In this document: positions 6,270-13,687 of the stretch, piece after piece
Position numbering within the stretch: the stretch's first letter is position 1
How the letters are laid out: each line of letters opens with the position of its first letter
Assembly (NCBI GenBank): GCA_947383645.1
Contig: CANDEH010000049.1
Span: forward strand, 1 to 16,991
Direction: 5' to 3'
From: an uncultured Clostridia bacterium
GTDB taxonomy: Bacteria; Bacillota; Clostridia; Oscillospirales; Oscillospiraceae
Length of the DNA: 16,991 bases
Position numbers and translations under genes: made by a program
Notes under the pieces: generated by a model
What the model was told of the DNA's origin: nothing
Database searches by the model: none
The model's input: only the letters and a program-made list of their open reading frames with translations

Positions 6270-9200
6270 ATGGTGGAGAGAGTATGTGCGCTGTGCGCCG
6301 GCGGGACGCGGGCCCTGCGGCGGGTGGTGTCGCTGGCGGTGTGCGCGGCCATGGTGCTGGCTATGGTCCCGGTGACGGCCCGGGCGGCGACTTCCGGCAC
6401 GCATGGCACCGATATTACGTGGTCGCTGGACGGCACGGTCCTGACATTCAGCGGTACGGGGGCGATGACGGCCAACCCGATAAGCGGAAACAGCGAGTGG
6501 AGGTCGGTGACCTCTGTAAAGATTGAATCGGGGATTACCACCGTCGGACCATACGCGCTTGCCGGGTGCGATAAGCTGGTGAGCGTTGAGATTCCCAGCA
6601 CCGTTACGCGTATCCTGTACAACGCCTTTGAGAACTGCACCAGCCTGACAAGCGTCACCATCCCAACCGGTGTGACCAGTATTGAGAAGTCCGCGTTCTT
6701 CAACTGCGCGGGGCTGACCAGTGTGACAATCCCGGATACGGTTACCTCTATCGGTGTGAATGCTTTTGGCAACTGTACGTCTTTAAAGTCGCTGACGACT
6801 TCCGCTACAAAAATCGGCACGAGCGCTTTCAGTGGGTGTACCTTGCTTAAACAGGCGGTACTCAAGGCGCCTTTAGAAGATTGCGGCTCCGACATTTTTG
6901 GCAATTGCAGAGATCTGGAAACGGTGGAGCTTGCCGAGGGAACGACAACGATTGGGGAGACTATGTTCTTTGGGTGCGGGAATTTGATGAGCATTCAAAT
7001 TCCTGATTCAGTGACTACTATAGGCAAGCAGGCATTTGAGTCGGCGTTAGGAAGCGTAACCTTTTCGCCATCGTCAAAATTGACTGCGATTGGAGAAGGT
7101 GCGTTTAGAGACTCCGGCATCCGGGAGATCGTGATCCCGGAGACTGTAACGAGTATAGGGGATGGAGCATTTAGCGGTGGCGGAGGCCCTTCGACAGTGC
7201 TGAAAACCGTTACGTTCAAGGGGCCTCCTCCCTCATTAGCGAGTGATGTGTTTAATGGTGCTACGGATTTGACGATCCGGTATCCCTATCGTTACGCTTC
7301 CGAATGGGACAGTGTGAAGAATCAGGATTACGGTGCGATCAGTCCCACCTGGACCGCCTATAACGAGACGACGGCGATTGTGGGCGGAAACTGCGGGGCT
7401 GAGGGCGACGGGAGCAATGTCCAGTGGGAGTATGATCTGACGAGCCATACCCTGAGAATCTTCGGTACCGGGGCGATGGCGGATTATAACCCACACTATG
7501 ACTCCACAACAAATCCAAATCCGATACCGCTTCCCTGGGATGCGTATACGGGGAGGGAATCGGGACAGGCGATTCAAACCGTTATTGTTGACATAGGGGT
7601 GACCCGTATCGGCAATTACGCCTTTGATAACTGCGACGACCTGTCCGGCGTTACCATTGCCAATACTGTGAGAGAGATTGGCGATTATGCGTTCAGCGGC
7701 GGGAATGGTCCTGTATTGGAGAGAATCAACCTCCCCGATAGTGTGATAAGCATTGGAAAGGGTGCGTTTGCGTCTACCAACCTCCAGGAGATGGTGATTC
7801 CCGCCTCCGTTACATCCATTGGGAAAGATGCGTTTTTGGCCTGCCGGCAGATGGCCTCTATTACGTTTGAGGGCGTCCCTCCCGCAAATATGGCGGCGGA
7901 CAGCAGCCTCAGCCTTTTTCAGGGCGCAGCCGCTGATTGTTCAGCTCAAAGCAATAAGCTGAAAATCCGATACCCATATCGCTTGGCTTCTGCTTGGGAC
8001 AGCGTGAAGGGGCAGAGTTATGGCGCAAATAATCCCACTTGGACCGCCTATGGTACGACGGCACTGACTGCCAACGATCTTACTGAGACAGAAGGCGAGT
8101 TCAAGGTAATCATCCGTTCTTCTGATATCCCCTTCAAAGATTTTGATGGCTTTAGCGGCTGCTTCGGGGTGGATGATCAGGTCCCGTTTACAGTAGATCA
8201 CGCAACTTTGTCCGCGGATAAAATGTCTGTGACGGTGACGCTTCAAAAGATAGGAGAATTTGAATCAACACAGGGAACCTTTACCATTGCGTGTCAGACC
8301 TCTGCTTTGGCCGCTGAAATTGTCTATAGCAATGGAATCCTTCTTTCAGAATACATTTTACCGGTGAACTATAACCTCGGCAAGGTGTCGGTTACTGCCA
8401 ATCCCAGTACGGTGGGCGGCGACGGTGGCCAGGTGCAGATTGAGCTGAAAATCGGACTTGATTCACTGCCCTTTAACGCGGTCGAGGCCGCTAAAACAGA
8501 GAATTATTTTACCAGTGATCCGAACTACCCGGTGAGAAGCGTGGAGGTCGGCGTGGATAAAACATCCGTCCTGCTGACCATCGACCGTATGGTTTTGGAG
8601 GTGGAGGACCGTATTGTCGCCATCACAGTCAGGGGCGACGCCTTTGACTGGGGAGGGGCGGCGGAGCCACTCGATGGCTGGCCGGACGCCAGCACGGAGG
8701 TCACCTTCCGAAAGCCTGCTTCAACCTACATAAAGCCTGAGCTGACGGTCAGCCCCGACGCGGTGACCCTCCGCGACAGACAGGCGGAGGTGGCGGTCAG
8801 TACGAGCAGCAGTGAGGTCTGCTTCAGCGATATCAGTTTAGAAAATTTTACTGTAACGCCGGCAGATTATAAGATTTCAAAAGTCGAGACCTATAACAAT
8901 AACCGCTCGGCCATGCTGACCATCACGGACAGGAGCGGATCCGCGAAGAGCGGGGTAGCTGTCATCACCGTTGACAAGGCGGCGCTGGAGTACACAGGGA
9001 GCGGCAATGTGTCGCTGAACGGCGGCACGGTATCGGTCCAGATCACTGTGCCGTCGGACCCGCCGGACAATCCGGACCCGCCGGATGTGCCGGATGTGCC
9101 TACGAACCCGGATAAGCCCGATGACAGCGGAGGGAGCAGCGGGGGCGGCGACAAGACGGGGAACACCACGCCGTCCACAGATAAGGAGAGGATCCCCCTG

Positions 9201-10973
9201 CCGGAGGAGATCGCCGTACCGCCCGGGGAGGACCCGCCCTCCCCGGTGCAGGACATCGTGAAGAAGGACAAAATTTACACCGAGTACGTGAAGTGGATTG
9301 AGCGTGTGGAGCCGCCGGAGTTTGCCGCGGACCTCTACGACGTGCTGGTCTCCGGGTCGGACGAGACCGATACGCGCTTTGCCGACTGCCTGACGGAGGA
9401 CAAATACTTCACCATCGACCCCAACGCCGACGGGAAGGAGAGCGCCGATGTGGAGACGGTGGAGGAGGTGGAGTTCGCCCTCTCGGAGCTCTATGGTTCC
9501 ACCACCGGCGGCCTCTCCAGCGTGATTTTTGAGAACGACGACTTCTTCATCGTAAACGTGACCAAGGGCGACCGGGGGGTGAATTACAATCAGCTCACCT
9601 TAGGCGACGTGGTGCAGACCTCCGCCTACAACGGGGTCTTCGTGGTGAGCATCCCCAAGGGGCAGGATTACGACGCGAAGAAGAAGGAGGTTTGCTCCTA
9701 CATCGCGGCGGTGTTCCAGGCCTTCGACCGGGACCACCCGGAGGTGTTCTGGCTCAGCGGGAAGTGCAAGGTGCGCATCGCCACGGTGGGCGGGCAGGCG
9801 TACTTCTTCCTGTCGCTGGCGGACGCCAAGGGGTTCACCATGCGCGCCCCGGACTGGACGGCCCCGGGAGCGGTGGCGAACGGTCTGCGCCGGCGGGAGA
9901 CGGCGGTGCAGCGGATTCTTGCCACCGTGGGGAGCGCGGGGACCAGCCAGGAGCAGCTGCGGGCTTTGAACCGGTACCTGACGGAGCACAACGAGTACAA
10001 CACCAGCGCGGATTTGAACGCCATCGGCAACGAGCCCCACGAGTGCCTGGCGGCCTTAGAGGGCCGGGCGGGGAACAGCGGGCCTGTGTGCGACGGGTAC
10101 GCCCGGGCGTTCAAGGTGGTCTGCGACCGTCTGAGCATCCCCTGCGTGCTGGAGAACGGGTACGCGAAGAGCAGTCCCGGCGGAGGCGGCACCTTCCACA
10201 TGTGGAACAGCGTGGAGCTTGGGGGGAGCTGGTTCGGCGTGGACGTGACGTGGAACGACCCGGTGGTCCGGGGCGTCAGCGGTGCAAAGAGCGGCCATGA
10301 GAACGAGCGGTACTTCCTGGTGGGGGCCAATACGGACATTCTGGGGATGAGCTTCGCCGCGTCCCACCCTGTGACGAACCAGGCGGCGGTGGGGGGCGTG
10401 GCCTTCGACAACGGGCCGGCGCTGAGCCCGGTGGCGTTCTCGGCCATGACGCACCAGTCCAGGAACTCCGTGGGGGCCATGGAGTTTCAGGATGTGCCGA
10501 TCTGGGAGTGGTTTGCCAACTGCGTGGCCTACGCCTGCGAGCGGGGTCTGATGACGGGGGTCAGCGAGGAGCACTTCGCCCCCAACCGGAATCTCTCCCG
10601 GGAGATGCTGTGGATGATCCTCTACCGACTGGACGGGAACACGTCCCGGGAGCTGGAGGACACTAGGCGCTGGGCGGTGGCCCAGGAGCTGAGCGACGGC
10701 AGCGCGCCTCTGGCGGCGATTACGCGGGAGCAGATGGTGACGACGCTGTACCGGTACTGCAAGCGGAAGGGCTACAGGATTGCGCCGGGCGCGGACCTCT
10801 CCCGGTTCCCGGACAGCGGGAGGGTGGAGGAGTACGCGAGGGAGGCCTTCGCCTGGGCGGTGGGCTGCGGGCTGGTGGGCGGTACTGACGAGGGGCTGCT
10901 GGCCCCCCAGGGGTACGCCACCAGAGCCCAGATCGCCGCTATCCTCCAGCGCTTTGAGCAGTGCGTGAAATAG
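6270..10973 (+). CDS. Secreted BspA-like LRR protein with transglutaminase-like and SLH motifs
   Basis: A 1567-residue predicted cell-surface protein. Order: signal peptide (1-40, basic start, hydrophobic 19-34, ARAATS); LRR_5/BspA-like repeats, module 1 (about 47-368); a second module (about 370-602); an Ig-like beta-rich region (about 610-925); a Pro/Asp/Gly linker (about 927-970, repeated PDxPP); an unrecognised domain (about 1000-1200); a transglutaminase-like domain with Cys1274 (GPVCDGYA), His1310 (FHMWN) and Asp1325 (GVDVTWND) in the right order; and two C-terminal SLH-like motifs (FQDVPIWEWFANCVAYACERGLM near 1405, FPDSGRVEEYAREAFAWAV near 1512), which bind cell-wall polymers. Each LRR module ends with a matching tail (RYPYRYASEWDSVK at 337, RYPYRLASAWDSVK at 567), so the module was duplicated. 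The start has GGAGG 8 bases upstream. The LRR part is less GC-rich than the C-terminal part. Substrate and role (adhesion, or protein cross-linking or cleavage) are unknown. Confidence 0.9.
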   Translation: MVERVCALCAGGTRALRRVVSLAVCAAMVLAMVPVTARAATSGTHGTDITWSLDGTVLTFSGTGAMTANPISGNSEWRSVTSVKIESGITTVGPYALAGCDKLVSVEIPSTVTRILYNAFENCTSLTSVTIPTGVTSIEKSAFFNCAGLTSVTIPDTVTSIGVNAFGNCTSLKSLTTSATKIGTSAFSGCTLLKQAVLKAPLEDCGSDIFGNCRDLETVELAEGTTTIGETMFFGCGNLMSIQIPDSVTTIGKQAFESALGSVTFSPSSKLTAIGEGAFRDSGIREIVIPETVTSIGDGAFSGGGGPSTVLKTVTFKGPPPSLASDVFNGATDLTIRYPYRYASEWDSVKNQDYGAISPTWTAYNETTAIVGGNCGAEGDGSNVQWEYDLTSHTLRIFGTGAMADYNPHYDSTTNPNPIPLPWDAYTGRESGQAIQTVIVDIGVTRIGNYAFDNCDDLSGVTIANTVREIGDYAFSGGNGPVLERINLPDSVISIGKGAFASTNLQEMVIPASVTSIGKDAFLACRQMASITFEGVPPANMAADSSLSLFQGAAADCSAQSNKLKIRYPYRLASAWDSVKGQSYGANNPTWTAYGTTALTANDLTETEGEFKVIIRSSDIPFKDFDGFSGCFGVDDQVPFTVDHATLSADKMSVTVTLQKIGEFESTQGTFTIACQTSALAAEIVYSNGILLSEYILPVNYNLGKVSVTANPSTVGGDGGQVQIELKIGLDSLPFNAVEAAKTENYFTSDPNYPVRSVEVGVDKTSVLLTIDRMVLEVEDRIVAITVRGDAFDWGGAAEPLDGWPDASTEVTFRKPASTYIKPELTVSPDAVTLRDRQAEVAVSTSSSEVCFSDISLENFTVTPADYKISKVETYNNNRSAMLTITDRSGSAKSGVAVITVDKAALEYTGSGNVSLNGGTVSVQITVPSDPPDNPDPPDVPDVPTNPDKPDDSGGSSGGGDKTGNTTPSTDKERIPLPEEIAVPPGEDPPSPVQDIVKKDKIYTEYVKWIERVEPPEFAADLYDVLVSGSDETDTRFADCLTEDKYFTIDPNADGKESADVETVEEVEFALSELYGSTTGGLSSVIFENDDFFIVNVTKGDRGVNYNQLTLGDVVQTSAYNGVFVVSIPKGQDYDAKKKEVCSYIAAVFQAFDRDHPEVFWLSGKCKVRIATVGGQAYFFLSLADAKGFTMRAPDWTAPGAVANGLRRRETAVQRILATVGSAGTSQEQLRALNRYLTEHNEYNTSADLNAIGNEPHECLAALEGRAGNSGPVCDGYARAFKVVCDRLSIPCVLENGYAKSSPGGGGTFHMWNSVELGGSWFGVDVTWNDPVVRGVSGAKSGHENERYFLVGANTDILGMSFAASHPVTNQAAVGGVAFDNGPALSPVAFSAMTHQSRNSVGAMEFQDVPIWEWFANCVAYACERGLMTGVSEEHFAPNRNLSREMLWMILYRLDGNTSRELEDTRRWAVAQELSDGSAPLAAITREQMVTTLYRYCKRKGYRIAPGADLSRFPDSGRVEEYAREAFAWAVGCGLVGGTDEGLLAPQGYATRAQIAAILQRFEQCVK

Positions 10974-11019
10974 GGCCGCTGAGACAGTTTGACCGAAGGG
11001 TTCTGATTATGTACCTGGC

Positions 11020-11066
11020 AGCGGTCCGTAACCGGTCGGCCGCAGGTTTGAGTCCTGCCGATGCAG
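11020..11066 (+). other. tRNA-like 3' half (degenerate)
   Basis: GCAGG-TTTGAGT-CCTGC (11042-11058) is a perfect T-arm with a canonical 7-base loop. Upstream, a 5-base variable loop (CGGCC) and an anticodon-like stem-loop AGCGG-TCCGTAA-CCGGT (11020-11036; 4 of 5 pairs) sit at the correct spacing. However, position 33 of the loop is C instead of U, no D-arm is seen, and nothing 5' pairs with the acceptor-like CGATGCA. This looks like a broken or recombined tRNA end, not a working gene. The palindromic repeat begins 12 bases after it. Confidence 0.35.
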
Positions 11067-11077
11067 CGAAAGGATTA

Positions 11078-11239
11078 AGAAGCTGTACCAATAGCCGAAG
11101 TATTCAGATATGCGAGGCAAAATTGTCGATGACAAGGCGAAAAATCGCAGGAATACTTTGTGTATTGCAAGATTTTTCAACACAGTCAGCGGCAATTTTG
11201 GCCGCATAGATGTGTGCTGAGGCTATTGGTACAGCTTCT
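11078..11239. mobile_element. MITE-like palindromic element with 19-bp inverted ends
   Basis: Perfect terminal inverted repeats AGAAGCTGTACCAATAGCC (11078-11096) and its complement (11221-11239) enclose a 162-bp sequence that is itself largely self-complementary: GCGAGGCAAAATTGTCG against GCGGCAATTTTGGCCGC, and GAAAAATCGCAGGAATAC against GTATTGCAAGATTTTTC. The whole can fold into one long hairpin. It has no coding capacity, so it would depend on a transposase elsewhere. A decayed relative lies at 3324-3467. No clear target-site duplication is visible. Confidence 0.65.
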
Positions 11240-11274
11240 AAGGCGAGGAACAGCGTTTCTCGCCTTAATTTTTT
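11240..11274 (+). terminator. Rho-independent terminator
   Basis: AAGGCGAGGAAC pairs with GTTTCTCGCCTT over 12 bases (one G-U pair, loop AGC), followed by AATTTTTT. It is the best intrinsic terminator in the window and probably ends transcription from the large surface-protein gene; it abuts the MITE-like element. Confidence 0.8.
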
Positions 11275-11333
11275 GCCGATGTAGGCTGACAGCTGAATTC
11301 ACTGCACCGGTTTATATGGTCACGCTGAGATTT

Positions 11334-11358
11334 GTTGATGTCCGTGGCTGACATCAAC
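11334..11358 (+). other. Small hairpin
   Basis: GTTGATGT (11334-11341) and ACATCAAC (11351-11358) form an 8-base perfect stem with a 9-base loop. Its role is unknown; the following sequence, GGGTCGGGCTGGCTTTTA, is only mildly terminator-like. Confidence 0.35.
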
Positions 11359-11411
11359 GGGTCGGGCTGGCTTTTATCGTAATTTTTCTGATTGGGAGTG
11401 TTCGGAATAAG

Positions 11412-11605
11412 GGGTTCATGATATAATAGCCGCAGGGCGGCCATTATAGTTTGATTTGAGCCATTTTTCTCGCCCCTTGCGGGGCAGCCGAAAAAATTGG
11501 CTCATTATACCATTCCAGCTTCGCTTTCATGGCATAATAGCCGCAGAGCGGCTGGTATCAGGCGGATTGGAGCCGCTTTTTCCGCCCGCTTTCGGGGTGA
11601 GCGGA
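11412..11605 (+). repeat. Diverged tandem hairpin repeat upstream of the PLP enzyme
   Basis: Two units about 110 bases apart start with TTCATG, two variable bases, then ATAATAGCCGCAG (about 11415 and 11526). Each has a first hairpin (TATAATAGCCGC/GCGGCCATTATA at 11422-11448; AGCCGC/GCGGCT at 11539-11553) and then GATT(T/G)GAGCC starting a second hairpin. In unit 1 this runs from GAGCC at 11458 to GGCTC at 11503 with a CCCC-TTGC-GGGG tip; in unit 2 it is CCGCTTTTTCCGCCC..CGGGGTGAGCGG. A TATAAT at 11422-11427 could serve as a -10 box for the downstream gene, but no good -35 is present. No coding region is seen in 11275-11645. Confidence 0.5.
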
Positions 11606-11645
11606 GTGAAATATATTTGCGCGAAAATAACAGGAGGATTGAAGA

Positions 11646-12617
11646 ATGAAGGAACTGGAGAGCTTTAGCAGGCTGCCCCTGGGCGTTCTGCCCACCCCCC
11701 TCTACAAGCTGGAGAATCTGAGCCGGGAGCTGGGGAAAAATCTCTACATCAAAAGGGACGACATGACCGGCACGGGCCTGGGCGGCAACAAGATCCGCAA
11801 GCTGGAATACCTGCTGGCGGACGCCCGGGATAAGGGGGCGGACACGGTTTTGACGGCAGGAGGTCCCCAGTCCAACCACGCGGCCCTCACCGCCGCCTGC
11901 GCCGCCCGGCTGGGGATGAGGGCCATCCTGGTGCTGAAAAAGCGCGGGAACCTGACAGGCGGCAATGTCATCCTGGACCACGTCTTCGGCGCGGACGTCC
12001 GCTTTGTGGACACGGATTCCTACCGGGACGTCTACGCGGAGATGGAGCGGATCATGGAGGATCTGCGCCGGGAGGGACACGTCCCCTACTTCATCCCCGT
12101 GGGCGGGTCGGTGGCCCTCGGGTGTCTGGGCTATGTGGGCTGTGCCCGGGAGATCGCCTCTCAGGCGGAGGCGCTGGGCGTCTCCTTTGACGCCGTCGTC
12201 AGCGCCACCGGCTCCGGCGGCACCTACTCCGGCCTGACATTGGGGGCAAAGCTGTTTATGCCGGGGACCCGCTCTATCGGTATCGGCGTGTGCGACGACC
12301 CCTTTGAGGAGATTTCCCTCCGACTGATGCGGGAGACCGCCGCCCTGCTGGAGTGTGAGGTTCCAATTGACAGGGAGGATGTCCGCATTTACTACCAGAT
12401 CGGCCCCGGCTACGCCAAATCCAGCCCCGAGGGCAGGGAGGCGGTGTACCGTCTGGCCCGCGCAGAGGGTATTCTTGTGGATCCGGTTTACACAGGCAAG
12501 GCGCTGGCCGGACTGTTTGAGCTGGAGCGCCAGGGGAATGCCGACCTTGCCCATGCGGAAAATATCCTCTTCCTCCACACCGGCGGCGCGGGGGCGCTGT
12601 TCGCCGTGGACCTGTAG
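11646..12617 (+). CDS. dcyD: PLP-dependent D-cysteine desulfhydrase / ACC deaminase family enzyme
   Basis: A 323-residue fold-type II PLP enzyme. D-cysteine desulfhydrase splits D-cysteine to pyruvate, ammonia and sulfide; the related ACC deaminase opens the cyclopropane ring of ACC. Visible features: IKRDDMTGTGLGGNKIRKLEYL with the PLP-binding Lys49, GGPQSNHA with the Ser76 position, FIPVGGSVALGCLGYV, the phosphate-binding loop SATGSGGTYSG, and Tyr256 (PGY) and Tyr282 (DPVYTGK) near the active site. The C-terminus LHTGGAGALFAVDL resembles the LFIHTGGAPALFA ending of E. coli DcyD, which favours D-cysteine over ACC; L-cysteate lyase (CuyA-like) remains possible. ATG 11646 has AGGAGG 8 bases upstream. 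It is a single gene between hairpin-rich spacers. Confidence 0.85.
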   Translation: MKELESFSRLPLGVLPTPLYKLENLSRELGKNLYIKRDDMTGTGLGGNKIRKLEYLLADARDKGADTVLTAGGPQSNHAALTAACAARLGMRAILVLKKRGNLTGGNVILDHVFGADVRFVDTDSYRDVYAEMERIMEDLRREGHVPYFIPVGGSVALGCLGYVGCAREIASQAEALGVSFDAVVSATGSGGTYSGLTLGAKLFMPGTRSIGIGVCDDPFEEISLRLMRETAALLECEVPIDREDVRIYYQIGPGYAKSSPEGREAVYRLARAEGILVDPVYTGKALAGLFELERQGNADLAHAENILFLHTGGAGALFAVDL

Positions 12618-12671
12618 ACGGCTGTCCCCGCCGGGAAACCGCTGGGGCGCAAGGCTTTGGGGAGAGAAACA

Positions 12672-12715
12672 CCGCATTTCAGGCGGCTTCGGAGACGGGG
12701 CCGCCTGAAATGCGG
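12672..12715 (+). terminator. Perfect 16-bp hairpin after the PLP enzyme gene
   Basis: CCGCATTTCAGGCGGC (12672-12687) pairs perfectly with GCCGCCTGAAATGCGG (12700-12715); the loop is 12 bases. It begins about 55 bases after the stop. There is no U tract, so it may be a 3' stabiliser, a Rho-assisted end or a repeat instead of a classical intrinsic terminator. Confidence 0.5.
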
Positions 12716-12749
12716 CGGAGAATGCCCGGGATTTTGGCAAAATTCCCCC

Positions 12750-12777
12750 TTGCAATTTCCGGCGGGGCGCGTATAAT
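12750..12777 (+). promoter_or_regulatory. Sigma-A promoter of the FMN riboswitch-ribU unit
   Basis: TTGCAA (12750-12755), 16-base spacer, TATAAT (12772-12777). Transcription would start near 12784, some 15 bases before the riboswitch P1 helix. Confidence 0.75.
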
Positions 12778-12797
12778 AGGAGCAGAACAACCGAATA

Positions 12798-12912
12798 TCG
12801 TCTTCAGGGCGGGGTGCAAGTCCCCACCGGAGGTTACAGTCCTCGAGCGGCGTGCCGCATGAACCGGTGTGATTCCGGTACCGACAGTTACAGTCTGGAT
12901 GGAAGAAGACGT
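12798..12912 (+). promoter_or_regulatory. FMN riboswitch (RFN element)
   Basis: It has the conserved RFN order: P1 CGTCTTC (12799-12805) paired with GAAGACG (12905-12911), CAGGGCGGGGTGCAAGTCCCC, ACCGGAGGTTACAG, a variable GC helix (GAGCGGCGTGCCGC), then ATGAACCGGTGTGATTCCGGTACCGACAGTTACAGTCTGGATG in short conserved blocks. It senses flavin mononucleotide and lowers expression of the riboflavin transporter ribU just downstream. Confidence 0.95.
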
Positions 12913-12924
12913 AAGGGAAGCGCG

Positions 12925-12977
12925 CTCCTTTGCGACACCATTGTAAGGCGAATTGGGTGTTGGAAAGGAGATTTTTT
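12925..12977 (+). terminator. Expression-platform hairpin that hides the ribU ribosome site
   Basis: CTCCTTT (12925-12931) pairs with AAAGGAG (12964-12970), the ribU Shine-Dalgarno, and CGACACC with GGTGTTG extends the stem. A TTTTTT run (12972-12977) follows directly and ends at the base before the start codon. The structure could therefore block translation, stop transcription, or both, when FMN is bound. Confidence 0.65.
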
Positions 12978-13670
12978 ATGACAACAGAGGCAAAAACCCT
13001 CACCGCCAGCCGCACGGACACCCGCAGGCTGGCCACCATGGCCATGCTGGTGGCCCTGGGCTACATCGTCACCGTGGTGACCCGCTTCCCCCTGATCGCC
13101 GCCGCCCCCTACCTGAAGTACGACCCCAAGAGCGTGGTGCTGGTCATCGGCGGCTTCCTCTACGGCCCCCTGGCCGGGGGAGCCATGTGCCTGGCGGCGG
13201 CCCTCATTGAGATGTTCACCGTGGGCCAGAGCGGCATCTGGGGCTTCATCATGAACGTGCTGGCCTCGGTGGCCTTCGTCTGCCCGGCGGCCTGGTGCTA
13301 CCGCCGCCGCCGGACCTTAAAGAGCGCCGTGGCGGGCCTCACCGCCGGTGTGGTGATTCTGACGGTGACGATGCTGGTGTGGAACTACCTCATCACCCCC
13401 CTCTACAAGCCCAACATGACCCGGGAGGCGGTGGCGGGGCTGCTGCTGCCGGTGATTCTGCCCTTCAACCTCTTAAAGGGCGGGCTGAACATGGCCCTGA
13501 CGCTGCTGCTCTACCAGCCGGTGAACAACGGCCTCCGGCGGCTCCACCTGCTGCCCGCCCTCCCCGACGGGGAGGTCCGGCGGAAGATCCACGTGGGAAA
13601 CGTGCTCTTCGGCGCGGCGCTGCTGGCGGTCTGCCTGTTTGCGGTGCAGGTGATGCTGGGGAAAATCTGA
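12978..13670 (+). CDS. ribU: Riboflavin ECF transporter S component
   Basis: Membrane substrate-binding subunit that captures riboflavin and joins a shared ECF energising module (EcfA, A', T), which is not encoded here. 230 residues with about six hydrophobic segments. RibU-type marks: FPLIAAAPYLKYDPKSVVLVIGG (about 37-59), GFLYGPLAGGAMC, GIWGFIMNVLASVAFVCPAA (about 93-112) and VWNYLITPLYKPNM near 150. Start ATG 12978 has AAAGGAG 7 bases upstream and lies right after the riboswitch hairpin; an upstream in-frame ATG at 12930 lies inside that hairpin and is rejected. The FMN riboswitch in its leader confirms the riboflavin role. A modular hairpin element begins 17 bases after the stop. Confidence 0.93.
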   Translation: MTTEAKTLTASRTDTRRLATMAMLVALGYIVTVVTRFPLIAAAPYLKYDPKSVVLVIGGFLYGPLAGGAMCLAAALIEMFTVGQSGIWGFIMNVLASVAFVCPAAWCYRRRRTLKSAVAGLTAGVVILTVTMLVWNYLITPLYKPNMTREAVAGLLLPVILPFNLLKGGLNMALTLLLYQPVNNGLRRLHLLPALPDGEVRRKIHVGNVLFGAALLAVCLFAVQVMLGKI

Positions 13671-13687
13671 GACGGGATGTCCCGCCT

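Noticed and set aside
11020..11066. Functional tRNA gene
   Set aside because: No D-arm, no pairing acceptor strand and C at position 33 of the anticodon loop.
11505..12755. Minus-strand open frame of 416 residues
   Set aside because: It is antisense to the PLP enzyme, whose catalytic motifs are all in the plus-strand frame.
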